Shown: positions 17,222 through 26,400 of the stretch, piece by piece
Layout of the letters: every line of letters begins with the position of its first letter
Position numbering within the stretch: the stretch's first letter is position 1
Origin: JBGSTR01 sp963707135
Lineage (GTDB): Bacteria > Pseudomonadota > Gammaproteobacteria > Chromatiales > Chromatiaceae
Length of the DNA: 64,000 bases
NCBI GenBank assembly: GCA_963707135.1
Contig: CAVPOY010000001.1
Location: 277,495 to 341,494, forward strand
Direction: 5' to 3'
Notes under the pieces: model-generated
The model's input: only the letters and a program-made list of their open reading frames with translations
What the model was told of the DNA's origin: nothing
Databases searched by the model: none
Program-made: the position numbers and the translations under genes

Positions 17222-17668
17222 CTACTGGGTTGCGGCCTCCGCGAACATCTTCAGGGCGCCGCCGACCTTTTTCAGCGGCTCATCGCACCCGTCAAGCCCG
17301 TGGCGCTCCGCGAGATAGGTCGGGTCATAGTAGGCGAGCCAGACCTTGCCGTCCGCATCCTGCCAGACCAACGCCTTGAGCGGCAGGTCGATGCCGATGG
17401 TTCGCCCGCACTGCATCAACGGCGTGCCGACCTTCGGCGAGCCGAAGATGACGAGCTCGGTCGGCGCGAGCTCCATGTCGACGCTTTTTGCGCCCGCCGC
17501 GTGGTCGATTCTGGCGAAGACTTTGATCCCCTTCGATTCGACGGCGGCCACCAGCTTGTCGGTCGTGGTGGAAACATCGTTGTTGCTTTCGACGGTCACG
17601 AGGCCCTCCTCGGCGTAGGCGCCGTGGGCGAGGGTGGCCAGCACGATCGCGAGCAAAAAGGCTTTCAT
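17222..17668 (-). CDS. Periplasmic DUF302 protein
   Basis: 148 residues from the ATG at 17668, with GGAGGA ten bases upstream. A signal peptide ends at AHGAYA. The DUF302 fold follows: TTDKLVAAVESKGIKVFARIDHAAGA, ELVIFGSPKVGTPLMQ and LKALVWQDADGKVWLAYYDP. Proteins of this family are small periplasmic or membrane-associated domains of unknown function. It lies between the cupin gene (same strand) and a palindrome at 17822. Confidence 0.85.
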   Translation of the reverse strand: MKAFLLAIVLATLAHGAYAEEGLVTVESNNDVSTTTDKLVAAVESKGIKVFARIDHAAGAKSVDMELAPTELVIFGSPKVGTPLMQCGRTIGIDLPLKALVWQDADGKVWLAYYDPTYLAERHGLDGCDEPLKKVGGALKMFAEAATQ

Positions 17669-17821
17669 GGCGGGGTTCCTCCGTTGGATGAAGATTACTC
17701 GGCCGGGTAATCGGGCGTGGGCGCGGCCCGCGCAGGGGCCGCTTCTATCGCATTTGCGTTGTCTGGGTGCCCGCACCTCAGTCTGACGGCGGCTGTCGGC
17801 AGTTCAACCCATGACGCCTGT

Positions 17822-17842
17822 CAAGTATAGCGGTGATACTTG
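17822..17842. promoter_or_regulatory. Candidate operator palindrome between DUF302 and CBS genes
   Basis: CAAGTAT, seven bases, ATACTTG: perfect 7-base arms in a divergent intergenic region that is AT-richer than its surroundings. It lies about 150 bases from both start codons and could serve either gene. No known regulator motif was recognised. Confidence 0.4.
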
Positions 17843-17990
17843 GCGGTGTTTATCGATAACCCCGATTGGCCTGAATTTAGCCTGGATTAACGTCAGGACC
17901 CCAATTAGAATGCGCCCTTAGCGAATGCGGCAGTGCAGCATAACCGGCCGCGGCAAGAAGCGGCCACGCGCCGGCAGAGGGGTTCCATCC

Positions 17991-18500
17991 ATGTCATGTA
18001 AAGTCGAGGCTCAGGTGCAGGGCCCATTGGTGTCGCTGGACGAGCGGGCCAGCGTGCAACAGGCAGCCGAGTTGATGACGGCCCGAAAAGTGGGGTCGCT
18101 GGTGGTGATGCACGAAGGCGAGGTGGTGGGTCTGTTCACCGAGCAGGACCTCCTGCGGCGCGTCGTCGCCGACGGTAGGACACCAGCCGATGTCAGGCTT
18201 GGCGAAGTCTGCACCCGTGATCTGATTTCGGTCGCGTCGGACACCGACTGCCTGCGCGCCATCGCCAAGATGCAGGCGAACCGGTGCCGCCGGCTGCTGG
18301 TATACAGGGGCCGACGGTTCCTCGGCGTCGTCAACCTCACCGACCTGGCCCATGCGCTGACTCGCAAGGGACGGGGTCAGGATCTGGTGGTCAACGCCTT
18401 CGGCGTCGTAACGCTGGTGGTCGCCGTTGCCGTTATCGCGATCCTGTTGTTGAAGCTGCCGGAGGTGATGCAGCTGACGGGTGATTTGGGTTCGCGTTGA
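17991..18500 (+). CDS. CBS-domain-pair protein with C-terminal membrane anchor
   Basis: 169 residues from the ATG at 17991, with AGAGGGG upstream. Two CBS motifs are visible (VGSLVVMHEGEVVGLFTEQDLLRR and CRRLLVYRGRRFLGVVNLTDLAHAL), followed by a hydrophobic segment AFGVVTLVVAVAVIAILLL near the C-terminus that would anchor it to the inner membrane. CBS pairs bind adenosine nucleotides. The partner it controls is not evident. An in-frame ATG at 17925 would add 22 basic residues with no family support. Confidence 0.8.
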   Translation: MSCKVEAQVQGPLVSLDERASVQQAAELMTARKVGSLVVMHEGEVVGLFTEQDLLRRVVADGRTPADVRLGEVCTRDLISVASDTDCLRAIAKMQANRCRRLLVYRGRRFLGVVNLTDLAHALTRKGRGQDLVVNAFGVVTLVVAVAVIAILLLKLPEVMQLTGDLGSR

Positions 18501-18528
18501 GCCGGATTCCTTTGGCGATGTTCGGGAT

Positions 18529-19071
18529 TCAGGGAAGTATATCGATCGGGGTGCCGTCCGCCGTCATGGACCAGATTTCGTCGATCGCCATGTTCGACAC
18601 GGCGATACAGCCGAAGGTCCAGTCTCCGGCCTTGGGGGTATCCCGGCCGTTGGGCTGACCGTGGATCATGATCATGCCGCCGGGGTCGTCACCCTTGAAG
18701 CGCGCGCGCATCCGGTCCTGGCCGTTCGGGTAGGAGATGTGCAGTGCCTTGCGGTAACCGCTGTTGGCGCTTCGCCAGTCCAGAAAGTAACGCCCCTCCG
18801 GGGTTCGTCCGTCCCCTTTCCTTCGCTTGTGGCCGGCGGGCTGGTAGCCAAGCGCGATCTTATAGGTCCGCAGGGGCTTGTCTCCCCGCATCAGGTAGAG
18901 ACGGCGCTCGGATTTCTTGATGACGAGCTTGTCCGCCAGCGACGTTGTCGGTGCGCTAGAGCGAGCCGGGTCCGGCGGGCTCGCCTGGTCCGGAACATAG
19001 GGAAAACCATGAGCGGAAAGCGGAACGTAGAGGATTACGAGCAACAACCACGGACGACGGTGAAACAACAT
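18529..19071 (-). CDS. L,D-transpeptidase (YkuD family)
   Basis: About 180 residues from the ATG at 19071, with a signal peptide ending near LSAHG. The catalytic motif is MIHGQPN (His137) and DWTFGCIAVSN (Cys155), the HxG and S/T-x-GC-x-AV pattern of YkuD enzymes. They cross-link peptidoglycan or attach lipoproteins by L,D-transpeptidation in the periplasm. A GTG at 19098 would lengthen it by nine residues. It is close to the short L,D-transpeptidases without a LysM domain. Confidence 0.9.
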   Translation of the reverse strand: MLFHRRPWLLLVILYVPLSAHGFPYVPDQASPPDPARSSAPTTSLADKLVIKKSERRLYLMRGDKPLRTYKIALGYQPAGHKRRKGDGRTPEGRYFLDWRSANSGYRKALHISYPNGQDRMRARFKGDDPGGMIMIHGQPNGRDTPKAGDWTFGCIAVSNMAIDEIWSMTADGTPIDILP

Positions 19072-19285
19072 TCGAACCAGGACCTCGAGGAAAAACACCG
19101 AAACGCGTGAGAATTCTATCTATTCTGGCTGCTGGATGTCATCCGCGTGATCTGAGAACCGAGCGCCGCCGCGCGATTTTGCCAGACCGCCGGGGTTGGT
19201 TGTCGAGGTCGGCTAGGAGCACACTACATCAAGGTGCCTCGTTTCCGTGTTTCGTGCCATCGGGTGGCGCGTCGCCCGCCGACGT

Positions 19286-19359
19286 AACCCGATCGGATTC
19301 GCACGTAGTCCGCCGAGCGGCGGGCCCATCCACTCCAGCGCCGCATGGCCGATCGGGTT
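19286..19359 (+). promoter_or_regulatory. Structured leader upstream of mgtE (candidate regulatory RNA)
   Basis: AACCCGATCGG at 19286-19296 is exactly complementary to CCGATCGGGTT at 19349-19359, enclosing a smaller CCGCC-GAGC-GGCGG hairpin. The ribosome site CGGAGG lies at 19375-19380, just after the long stem. This layout suits a leader that gates translation, for example by magnesium. It does not match the M-box consensus that I know. Not tested by covariation. Confidence 0.35.
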
Positions 19360-19422
19360 TTTCGGCGTTTTCCCCGGAGGAATCCAAGATGACTGACAGC
19401 TCCGCGGTTCGAGCCCTGGAAG

Positions 19423-20751
19423 ATGCTCACCTATTACGCCAAGGCGGGCGAGCGCAGCGAGCTGGAGGCGTTTGTCCTGGCGATCGGTCCGAGCGAGACC
19501 TTCCGCGCCCTTCTGCGCCTGGATCCGGCTCAACGCCAGCTAGTCCTCACGACCCTGTCTCCCACCGAGGCGGCGGAGATTATGGAGGAGATCCCTGGCG
19601 AGCATGCCGCGGGCTTCATGGAGCAGCTTTCCGCCGGCGACGCGGCCAGCATCGTCGACGCCATGGAGAGCGCCGAGCAGGCCGATCTGCTTGCGGGCAT
19701 GCACAAGAAGGAGGCCGAGGCGATTCTGGCGCGGATGGATCCGCAGCGAGCCGCCGATGCGCGGGAACTGATACGATATCCCCCCGACGTCGCCGGCGGA
19801 CTGATGGTCACCGAGTTTCTTGCCTACCCCGAAACCGCGCTGGTGCGCGATGTTCTGGACGGGCTCAGCGAATGGGTGGAGAAAAGGCCTGACGAGGAGG
19901 CACATGTCTATGTGGTCTCCGCGTCCGGCATCCTGATCGGCGGTCTCGACCTGGCGGGTCTGGTGCTGTCGCGCCGCACGGTTCCACTGAGCGAGATCGT
20001 GAAGCGGCCACGATTCGTCTCGGTCAATGCCACGCTGGACGAACTGGACAACCTGTTCGAGTGTCACCAGCTTGCCTTCGTTGCCGTCGTCGACGAGCGC
20101 CAGAAACTGCTCGGGATCCTTCGGAGGGACGACCTTAATCAGGCACTTCAGGAACGGGCCGATGCGGACTACCTGAAATCCCAGGGCATCGTCGGTGGCG
20201 ATGAGATCCGCGCCCTCCCGGTGCTCACGCGGTCCCGGCGGCGTCTGTCCTGGCTGAGCCTGAACATCTTCCTAAACATAATCGCCGCCAGTGTCATCGC
20301 ACTGTACGAGGACACGCTCAGCGCGGTGATTGCGCTGGCGGTATTCCTGCCGATCGTGTCGGACATGAGCGGCTGCTCGGGAAACCAGGCCGTGGCCGTC
20401 AGCATGCGCGAGTTATCGCTGGGGATCGTCAAGCCCTACGAGGTTGCTCGCGTCTGGCTTCAGGAGATCTCCGTGGGCCTGATCAACGGAGTCGTGCTCG
20501 GTTTCCTGATCGCGGCGGCGGCGTGGCTCTGGAAGGGCAACGTTTATCTGGGGCTGGTCGTTGGTTGCGCTCTCGCGGTCAACACAATGATCGCCGTATC
20601 CCTGGGCGGAACCGTGCCTCTATTCCTCAAGCACTTCAAGATCGACCCCGCCGTCGCGTCTGGGCCCATACTGACCACGGTGACGGACATGTGCGGCTTC
20701 TTCCTGGTGCTGGCCCTGGCTACGCTGATGCTGCCCAAGCTGGTGGTATGA
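19423..20751 (+). CDS. mgtE: Magnesium transporter MgtE, N-terminus uncertain
   Basis: 442 residues as read from the ATG at 19423. An acidic N domain (LSPTEAAEIMEEIPGEHAAGFMEQLSAGDAASIVDAM) is followed by RYPPDVAGGLMVTEF, a CBS pair, and a C-terminal membrane domain with about five spans, including the conserved LPIVSDMSGCSGNQAVAVSMREL and a late acidic TTVTDMCGFF. It imports Mg2+ across the inner membrane and is gated by its cytosolic domains. The only good ribosome site (CGGAGG) serves an ATG at 19389, which is in another frame; that frame gives MTDSSAVRALED and then nonsense. A one-base indel between 19389 and 19425 is the simplest explanation. Confidence 0.93.
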   Translation: MLTYYAKAGERSELEAFVLAIGPSETFRALLRLDPAQRQLVLTTLSPTEAAEIMEEIPGEHAAGFMEQLSAGDAASIVDAMESAEQADLLAGMHKKEAEAILARMDPQRAADARELIRYPPDVAGGLMVTEFLAYPETALVRDVLDGLSEWVEKRPDEEAHVYVVSASGILIGGLDLAGLVLSRRTVPLSEIVKRPRFVSVNATLDELDNLFECHQLAFVAVVDERQKLLGILRRDDLNQALQERADADYLKSQGIVGGDEIRALPVLTRSRRRLSWLSLNIFLNIIAASVIALYEDTLSAVIALAVFLPIVSDMSGCSGNQAVAVSMRELSLGIVKPYEVARVWLQEISVGLINGVVLGFLIAAAAWLWKGNVYLGLVVGCALAVNTMIAVSLGGTVPLFLKHFKIDPAVASGPILTTVTDMCGFFLVLALATLMLPKLVV

Positions 20752-20754
20752 GAA

Positions 20755-20777
20755 AGTCCCGGTTGGAAACCGGGACT
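20755..20777 (+). terminator. Hairpin directly after mgtE
   Basis: AGTCCCGGTT, GGA, AACCGGGACT: a perfect 10-base stem with a three-base loop four bases after the mgtE stop. No T-run follows, so it may act as a 3'-end stabiliser or as a terminator needing other factors. Confidence 0.55.
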
Positions 20778-21400
20778 ACTATTGGGCCGAGGTATCCCGG
20801 GGCAAGCGATCCCGCGCGATATGCCGGTTACTCGCGGTAGCTATCTGGCGCTCGCTCGGCGCCCCTTCGCGCCGCCATAGCCGCTCGGCGTTTCTCTCGC
20901 CCGGGGAGCGCCGTCCTCGATGCACTCGTCCTACGACGATGTTCCGCCGGCACGTCTTGTACGGTGGTTTGCCGAGATCGAGGTTCTGACGCTCTCAGGC
21001 CCCTTCGCTGGCGCCGCCTCGCGTTCGCGCCTGCTGATCGCCGGGGCCGCCGGGCCAGCGTCGCCGTAGCGGGTCGCGGCAACAAGCATATCTGTAGCTC
21101 ATGAACAACGTCGTTGTCTACGAGGCATGTCGGCTGCAGCCGGGGCACCTTGAGTTCGGCTTTGGCAACATGTCGCGTTATTGGCCACGCGAACGGGGCT
21201 TGCAAAATACAGATCCCGCGTTACGCTATAAAACTGTGTGGCCCGTCACGGCAATCGGTCCGTTTTGTGTGGTTAGAAAGCGACGCGGGGTGTGCTCAGA
21301 ACCTTCCGGCGAGTTTTGACAAGTCGTTCTATTTGCTTTCGAGACAATGTGGTGCCCACGTTACAGATAGGGGGCCGAACCTGTTCCGGAGGTTGAATCC
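20778..21400. other. Non-coding stretch between mgtE and the 64-residue ORF
   Basis: About 620 bases. Short frames on both strands (for example 20828-21205 reverse, 21101-21319 forward) are Arg/Ala-rich and resemble no family. A TTGACA occurs near 21316 without a clear -10. Nothing else is supported. Confidence 0.4.
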
Positions 21401-21595
21401 ATGACCATCAGCCAATCGCATGCCATTTGGGAGCTTTGTCGGCAGGGTTTCCCCCTCAACGCAGAAGAGGCGGCGGAGCGCTGGGAGAGCGGCGAGACCT
21501 ACGAGCCGGATTCCCGGTTGCACGTCTCTCGGGAGATCGTTCAGCTGATCGACCTTTGCAACTGGGAAATACGGGTTCAGGGGAGTCAGGTATAG
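21401..21595 (+). CDS. Small hypothetical protein (64 residues)
   Basis: ATG preceded by CGGAGG nine bases upstream. The peptide starts MTISQSHAIWELCRQGFPLN and has balanced composition with many acidic residues (AEEAAERWESGETYEPDS), unlike the Arg-rich shadow frames nearby. There is no signal peptide or membrane segment. I do not recognise a family. It is convergent with the Lon-like protease gene 62 bases away. Confidence 0.5.
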   Translation: MTISQSHAIWELCRQGFPLNAEEAAERWESGETYEPDSRLHVSREIVQLIDLCNWEIRVQGSQV

Positions 21596-21657
21596 GCCAC
21601 GGCGGCTAGACCGCCGAAGCCGTTTCCCAGCGTCGACCTATCTGAGCCGAGCGGCGC

Positions 21658-24048
21658 TCAGTCGTGCGATTGGCTGCTCAGCTGCTGGCGTACCGCGAAG
21701 AGTTCGGCAAGACGTTGCTGCATCTGGCCGTTGACGGTATCCGGGGGATAGGCTCCCTGCTGATCCGGCATTCCGGCGGGCTCGCCGGTTAGCAGTTCCA
21801 TGGCCTGGTCCACGTGGCGGACCGCGTAGATGCTGAATCGTCCTTGTCTGGCCGCTTCCACGACATCGTGCCGCAGCATCAAATGCTTTCGGTTGGCCTC
21901 GGGGATGATCACGCCCTGCTCGCCGGTTAAGCCGCGGGCCGCGCAGATATCGAAGAAGCCCTCGACCTTTTCGTTGACGCCGCCGATCGCCTGCACCTCG
22001 CCATGCTGATTGACTGAGCCGGTGACGGCGATCGCCTGTCGGATCGGGACGTCGCCGATCGCGGACAGCAGCGCGCAAAGCTCGGCCAGCGACGCGCTGT
22101 CGCCCTCAACGGTCCCGTAGGTCTGCTCAAACACCAGGCTCGCGGACAGGCACAGCGGCTGGAAGCGGGCGTAGCGCCGGCCCAGATAAGCCGAGAGGAT
22201 GAAGATCCCCTTCGCGTGGATCGGCCCGCCCTGGTCCACCTCGCGCTGAATGTCCACCACCTCGCCGTTGCCGAGGCGGGCCGTGGCGCTGATTCGCACC
22301 GGCGTCCCGAAGGCATGGTCGCCGAGCTGGATGACTGAAAGCCCGTTCACCCGCCCGAGCTGTACGCCGTCGGTGTCGATCAGCAGTGTGCCGCGGATGA
22401 CCTCCTGCTGCATCCGCTCGCGCAACTGGTCCAGCCGTCGGCGCCGGGCATCGATGGCCCCCTGCACGTGGTCGCGCCGGATAGTCTCGCCGGCCGATTT
22501 TCGCGCAATCTGATCGGCCTCTCGCATCAGATCCGAGAGGTTCCCGAGGTGTACCGAGAGCCGCTCGCCGTCGCCGGCCCGCCGGGCGGCCTGCTCGATC
22601 AGTCGCTCGATCGCGTCGCGGCCGAGAGGCAGCAGCCGTTCGTCGGCGCGCAGCGACGCGACGAGACGGGCGTAGAGCAGGTCGTTTTCCGCCGAGCGGG
22701 GCATGTCCTCGGCAAAATCGGCCGCGATCTTGAACAGCCGCCCGAAATCCGGGTCGTAGGCATTCAACAGGTAGTAGAGAAACCGGTCACCGACGAGTAC
22801 GACCTTGACATCGATGGGGATCGGCTCGGGCTCAAGCGAGGTGGTGCTCGCCAGCGACAGCATCCGCTCCAGCGATTCGATGCGGATCTCACGCGAACGA
22901 AGGACCCGTTTCAGCGCGTTCCACGCGAACGGACTCGATAGCAGGCGCAGGGCGTCGAGCACTAGGAAACCGCCGTTCGCGCGGTGCAGGGCGCCTGGCT
23001 TAATCAGCGTAAAGTCCGTGGTCAGCGTGCCGAACCGGGCGATGTGCTCGATGCGGCCGACCAGGTTCATGTAGGTCGGATTGTCCTCGTGGACGATGGG
23101 CGCCCCGTCGACGTCGCCGTTGTCGACGAGCAGGTTTACCCGATAGCGGGTGAACGCGGGATCGTCCGGGCCAGGTGTCTTGGTGCCATCGCCCTCGGCT
23201 TGGCGGAAGAGATCGCCGTTTTCGGTCAGGTCGCTTGTGACCGCGTGCAGGTAATCGAGCACTTCAGGGAGATCCGCGTAGGCGGCCTCGAGCTCGGCCA
23301 TCAGGGCGCCTACGGTGGCCTCCATGGTTGTCCGGTCAAGCTCCTTGAACCGGCGCCGCATCTCCCGCTGCCAGAGCGGGACCTGCCCGAGGGTCTTGCG
23401 CAACTCGCGCCGCAACTCCTCGATGATCGTGGAGACGCGCTGCTTCTCCTCTTCGGGCAAAGCGTTGAATTCGTCCGGCCCCAAGACCTCGCCGTCGCGC
23501 GCGGGTGCCATCGTGAAGCCGGTGGGCGTGTGAATCAGCGCGATTCCGCGCTCCGTGGCCTTCTTGCCGATGGCTTCAGCCGCGGCCTCCTCGCGCTCCT
23601 TGAACTCGCGTTGAATCGACTCCGCCTGAGCGCCGTACTCCTCGCTCTGGAATGCGGCCGGCACCGCGTTCAGCAGATCCTCCACCAGCTGACGCATCTC
23701 GGATCTCAGGTGGCGCCCCCGGCCCGGTGGCAGCCCCAGCGCTGCCGGGCGCGGTGGGTTGCTGAAGTCCGCGACGTAGCACCAGTCGTTCGGTGCCGGT
23801 GCCCGGTGTCGACAGCGCTCCAGCGTGCGGTCGATAAGGGCGTGTTTTCCGAGCCCGGCCGAGCCCATCAGATAGAGGTTGTAACCCTCGTGCGGAATGT
23901 CGACGCCGAATTCGATCGCCTCGACGGCTCGTTCCTGACCGATCGTTGAATCCAGTGGCGCGACCTGATCGCTGGTCTCGATGCCCGAACGAGCCAGATC
24001 GCAGGCGTGGTAGAGCTCGTCGGCGTGAACCGGCTTGACGGGGTCCAT
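21658..24048 (-). CDS. Lon-related ATP-dependent protease (AAA_32/LonB-like)
   Basis: 796 residues. The N-terminal AAA part has the Walker A-like GSAGLGKHA (residues 62-70) and GGFLVLDA as Walker B. A long helical insert is followed by the C-terminal Lon protease domain with catalytic Ser651 in VEGDSASLAEL and Lys694 in IGGVNEKVEGF. Their 43-residue spacing equals that of classical Lon. Members of this family are cytoplasmic Ser-Lys proteases whose substrates are poorly known. It lacks the N-terminal substrate domain of LonA and any membrane segment of archaeal LonB. The start follows a purine-rich GAGAGAA. Confidence 0.92.
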   Translation of the reverse strand: MDPVKPVHADELYHACDLARSGIETSDQVAPLDSTIGQERAVEAIEFGVDIPHEGYNLYLMGSAGLGKHALIDRTLERCRHRAPAPNDWCYVADFSNPPRPAALGLPPGRGRHLRSEMRQLVEDLLNAVPAAFQSEEYGAQAESIQREFKEREEAAAEAIGKKATERGIALIHTPTGFTMAPARDGEVLGPDEFNALPEEEKQRVSTIIEELRRELRKTLGQVPLWQREMRRRFKELDRTTMEATVGALMAELEAAYADLPEVLDYLHAVTSDLTENGDLFRQAEGDGTKTPGPDDPAFTRYRVNLLVDNGDVDGAPIVHEDNPTYMNLVGRIEHIARFGTLTTDFTLIKPGALHRANGGFLVLDALRLLSSPFAWNALKRVLRSREIRIESLERMLSLASTTSLEPEPIPIDVKVVLVGDRFLYYLLNAYDPDFGRLFKIAADFAEDMPRSAENDLLYARLVASLRADERLLPLGRDAIERLIEQAARRAGDGERLSVHLGNLSDLMREADQIARKSAGETIRRDHVQGAIDARRRRLDQLRERMQQEVIRGTLLIDTDGVQLGRVNGLSVIQLGDHAFGTPVRISATARLGNGEVVDIQREVDQGGPIHAKGIFILSAYLGRRYARFQPLCLSASLVFEQTYGTVEGDSASLAELCALLSAIGDVPIRQAIAVTGSVNQHGEVQAIGGVNEKVEGFFDICAARGLTGEQGVIIPEANRKHLMLRHDVVEAARQGRFSIYAVRHVDQAMELLTGEPAGMPDQQGAYPPDTVNGQMQQRLAELFAVRQQLSSQSHD

Positions 24049-24132
24049 GGGTTCTCTCTCGGCGCCGTCGGGCGGGTCCGATACCGGTGCGATAGGGGTG
24101 GTATTGGACGCCGCGGGACTCTGCCGGGCTGA

Positions 24133-24552
24133 TCAGCCGCCGGTTTGGGAGGCGGCTACGGGTTTGGACCAGAGAGGCCGCATCTGCTTCTCGACCCGGC
24201 CACCGCAGGCCTGGAAGCAGTCGTCGTATTGCACCTCGCAGATGCGCATGTCGGGCCCCAGACAGGTGTCCGGAGGGGAGCAGTTTCCGCCGCCGCTCTT
24301 TATGCAAAGGTCGTAGTCCGCCTTCGCCGGTGCGTAGAACCTCTGGCACTCCTCTTCGCGAGCGCGTTGGCGCTGCTCGCACTGGCTCTTCGGCAACTCG
24401 CAGCCGGCGACGCAGTCCCGGCCCTCCGCGTCCGGGGGCTGGATCAGCTGCCGATCGTAGAGGCTCTCGGCGCAGCCGTTGAGCAAGACAACAAGGAGCA
24501 CCGAGGCGACGGCGAAAACACGAGTCCAGGTAGAGGCGCGGGTAAGCGGCAC
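24133..24552 (-). CDS. Cys-rich lipoprotein, hypothetical
   Basis: 139 residues. The signal peptide ends in the lipobox LLNGC (Cys27), so it should be a membrane-anchored lipoprotein. The mature part has about ten Cys in repeated pairs (RDCVAGCELPKSQCEQRQ, ARE-EEC, GGNCSPPDTC, CEVQYDDCFQACGG), which suggests disulfide bonds in the periplasm. No family recognised. It lies between nhaA upstream and the Lon-like gene downstream on the same strand, but spacing does not prove an operon. Confidence 0.75.
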   Translation of the reverse strand: MPLTRASTWTRVFAVASVLLVVLLNGCAESLYDRQLIQPPDAEGRDCVAGCELPKSQCEQRQRAREEECQRFYAPAKADYDLCIKSGGGNCSPPDTCLGPDMRICEVQYDDCFQACGGRVEKQMRPLWSKPVAASQTGG

Positions 24553-24573
24553 GGGCTTTCTCCGAATTTGCGA

Positions 24574-25965
24574 TCAGTGATGGGCCGCGTCCCGACTTGC
24601 GACGCTGGCCGCCGACGATGGCGCATCTTGCGCCCCCCGCGGCAAGAAGATGTAAAGCAGCAGCGCGCCGACTATGCCGGCGGAAACCGAGGCGAGCAGA
24701 ATGCCGATCTTGGCCTCCGCGACCAGTGCTTCATTCGTGAAGGCCAATTCGTCAATGAATATGGACATCGTAAAACCGATACCCGCTAGTGCGCTGGCGG
24801 CCCAAATCTGCTTCCAGGTTACGCCGGTGGGCAAGCTGGCCGCACCGGACATCACGGCAATCAGGCTGGCCCCCATGATCCCGATCTGCTTTCCGACCAC
24901 GAGGCCCAACACTACCCCCCATGCGATCGGGCCGGGAAAGGTGCTCAAGGTGCTGGTATCGAACGTGACACCGGCGGCAAACAGCGCGAATAGCGGGAGG
25001 ATAAGAAATGCCTGAACAATGTGAAGCTGCTTCTCCATCGCGATGCCGGGTGGAATCATGTCCTCCGATGCCAGGTAGATCTGGCCGACCGCCGCGCGCT
25101 GCTCAGGGTTCTTGTTCAGGCTCTCGCGCGTAAGGTCGCAGTTCTCGAGTTTGTCGAGGTTGCGGCGCGTGGTGCTGACGAATTCATCGGGCTCGATCAG
25201 CGACCTCACCGGGATTATCAGCGCGATCAGCACGCCGGCGATGGTCGCGTGAATCCCGGATGCCTCCAGGCTGACCCAAACACCGATCATGAGTATCAAG
25301 TACGCTCCGATCTGCCGGACCCGTGCGCGGCTGATAAGATACAGCAGGACGAGGAACACGGACGCGGACAGGATCGCCAGGTAGTTGAGCTCCGCGGTAT
25401 AGAACAGCGCAATTACCAGCACGGCGAGCAAATCGTCGGCAATTGCGAGCGCGGTCAGAAACACCTTGAGGCCGATGGGCACGCGTGAGCCGAACAGCGC
25501 GAGCACGCCCAGGGCGAAGGCGATGTCGGTCGCCATCGGGATTCCCCAGCCTGCCTCGCCGGGACCGTTGGCATTGAAGTAGGCGTAGATCAGGGCCGGA
25601 ACGATGGCGCCGCCGACCGCCGCGGATACGGGGAGCACCGCTCGGCGAAACGAGGAAAGCTCGCCGACCACGATCTCGCGCTTGATTTCCAGACCGACGA
25701 CGAAGAAGAAGATCGCCATCAGCCCGTCCTTTATCCAATGAGCGAGCGTGTGCGAGTAACTATGCTCGCCGAAGGCAAAGCCGATCTGGGTCTTGGCCAG
25801 CGCGTAGTACTCGTCGGCAAAGGGTGAATTCGCGAGGACAAGCGCGAGCAGGGCGAAAAACACAAGGAAACCGCTACTGGCCACCTGGGAGTGCAGAAAG
25901 CGGTCGAACATGCCGTGGGCGTTCGCGTACTCGCCGGTGGCGTGCTTCTTATCCAGTTCGGTCAT
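24574..25965 (-). CDS. nhaA: Na+/H+ antiporter NhaA
   Basis: 463 residues with about twelve membrane spans. Family landmarks are present: WIKDGLMAIFFFVVGLEIKREI, IPMATDIAFALGVLALFG, and the ion-binding pair of aspartates in ALAIADDLLAVLVIALFYT. A late helix GIGFTMSIFIDELAF is also typical. It extrudes sodium in exchange for protons at the inner membrane. A His-rich start (KKHATGEYANAHG) and a longer C-terminal tail make it larger than the 388-residue E. coli protein. Confidence 0.95.
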   Translation of the reverse strand: MTELDKKHATGEYANAHGMFDRFLHSQVASSGFLVFFALLALVLANSPFADEYYALAKTQIGFAFGEHSYSHTLAHWIKDGLMAIFFFVVGLEIKREIVVGELSSFRRAVLPVSAAVGGAIVPALIYAYFNANGPGEAGWGIPMATDIAFALGVLALFGSRVPIGLKVFLTALAIADDLLAVLVIALFYTAELNYLAILSASVFLVLLYLISRARVRQIGAYLILMIGVWVSLEASGIHATIAGVLIALIIPVRSLIEPDEFVSTTRRNLDKLENCDLTRESLNKNPEQRAAVGQIYLASEDMIPPGIAMEKQLHIVQAFLILPLFALFAAGVTFDTSTLSTFPGPIAWGVVLGLVVGKQIGIMGASLIAVMSGAASLPTGVTWKQIWAASALAGIGFTMSIFIDELAFTNEALVAEAKIGILLASVSAGIVGALLLYIFLPRGAQDAPSSAASVASRDAAHH

Positions 25966-26400
25966 CGTCGGCGCTTCGTAGGGTTACCGTGTAAGTATGC
26001 GTCGTGAGCGCTCTGTAGCTTCCCCGCCCGGCGGAAAAGGGCCGCGCAATCGTGATCCGAGGCTCCCGGGACGCAACCTCATGTTCCTCGAGTCTCCCGC
26101 TCGCGCGCGGAACGGGGTGAGCGGGAAATTGTACCCATCTCCAGCGTGGGGGCCCCGGCGCAAGAGACGGTGCGCCAACGCCCAGGTTCGTCGATCACTG
26201 GTCGCGCACTTTACCATAGGCTTCAATCGGGGCGACGCGGCGACGACCCACGAGCTTCCGGCAGGCGCAGGCCCCGGCGGCATCGCGATCTATACTTGCG
26301 AATGCGTCTCGGGCCGACAGGTCGGAGCGCGATGAATCCGATTTCTTCACGACAGGTGATAATGAGAACGCATGGGTTCAATACCCGGGGGAGGCCGCCG
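25966..26400. other. Divergent intergenic region nhaA / CBS gene
   Basis: 435 bases. Frames that extend upstream of the CBS gene here are Arg-rich and have no similarity. A CTATACTTGCG box at about 26290-26300 could be a -10 for the CBS gene. No other signal was recognised. Confidence 0.4.

Noticed and set aside
19099..19388. M-box (ykoK-type) Mg2+ riboswitch
   Set aside because: A strong stem exists but the conserved M-box core sequences that I know are absent.
20828..21205. Possible 125-residue gene on the reverse strand
   Set aside because: Arg/Ala-rich low-complexity product, no ribosome site and no recognisable motif.
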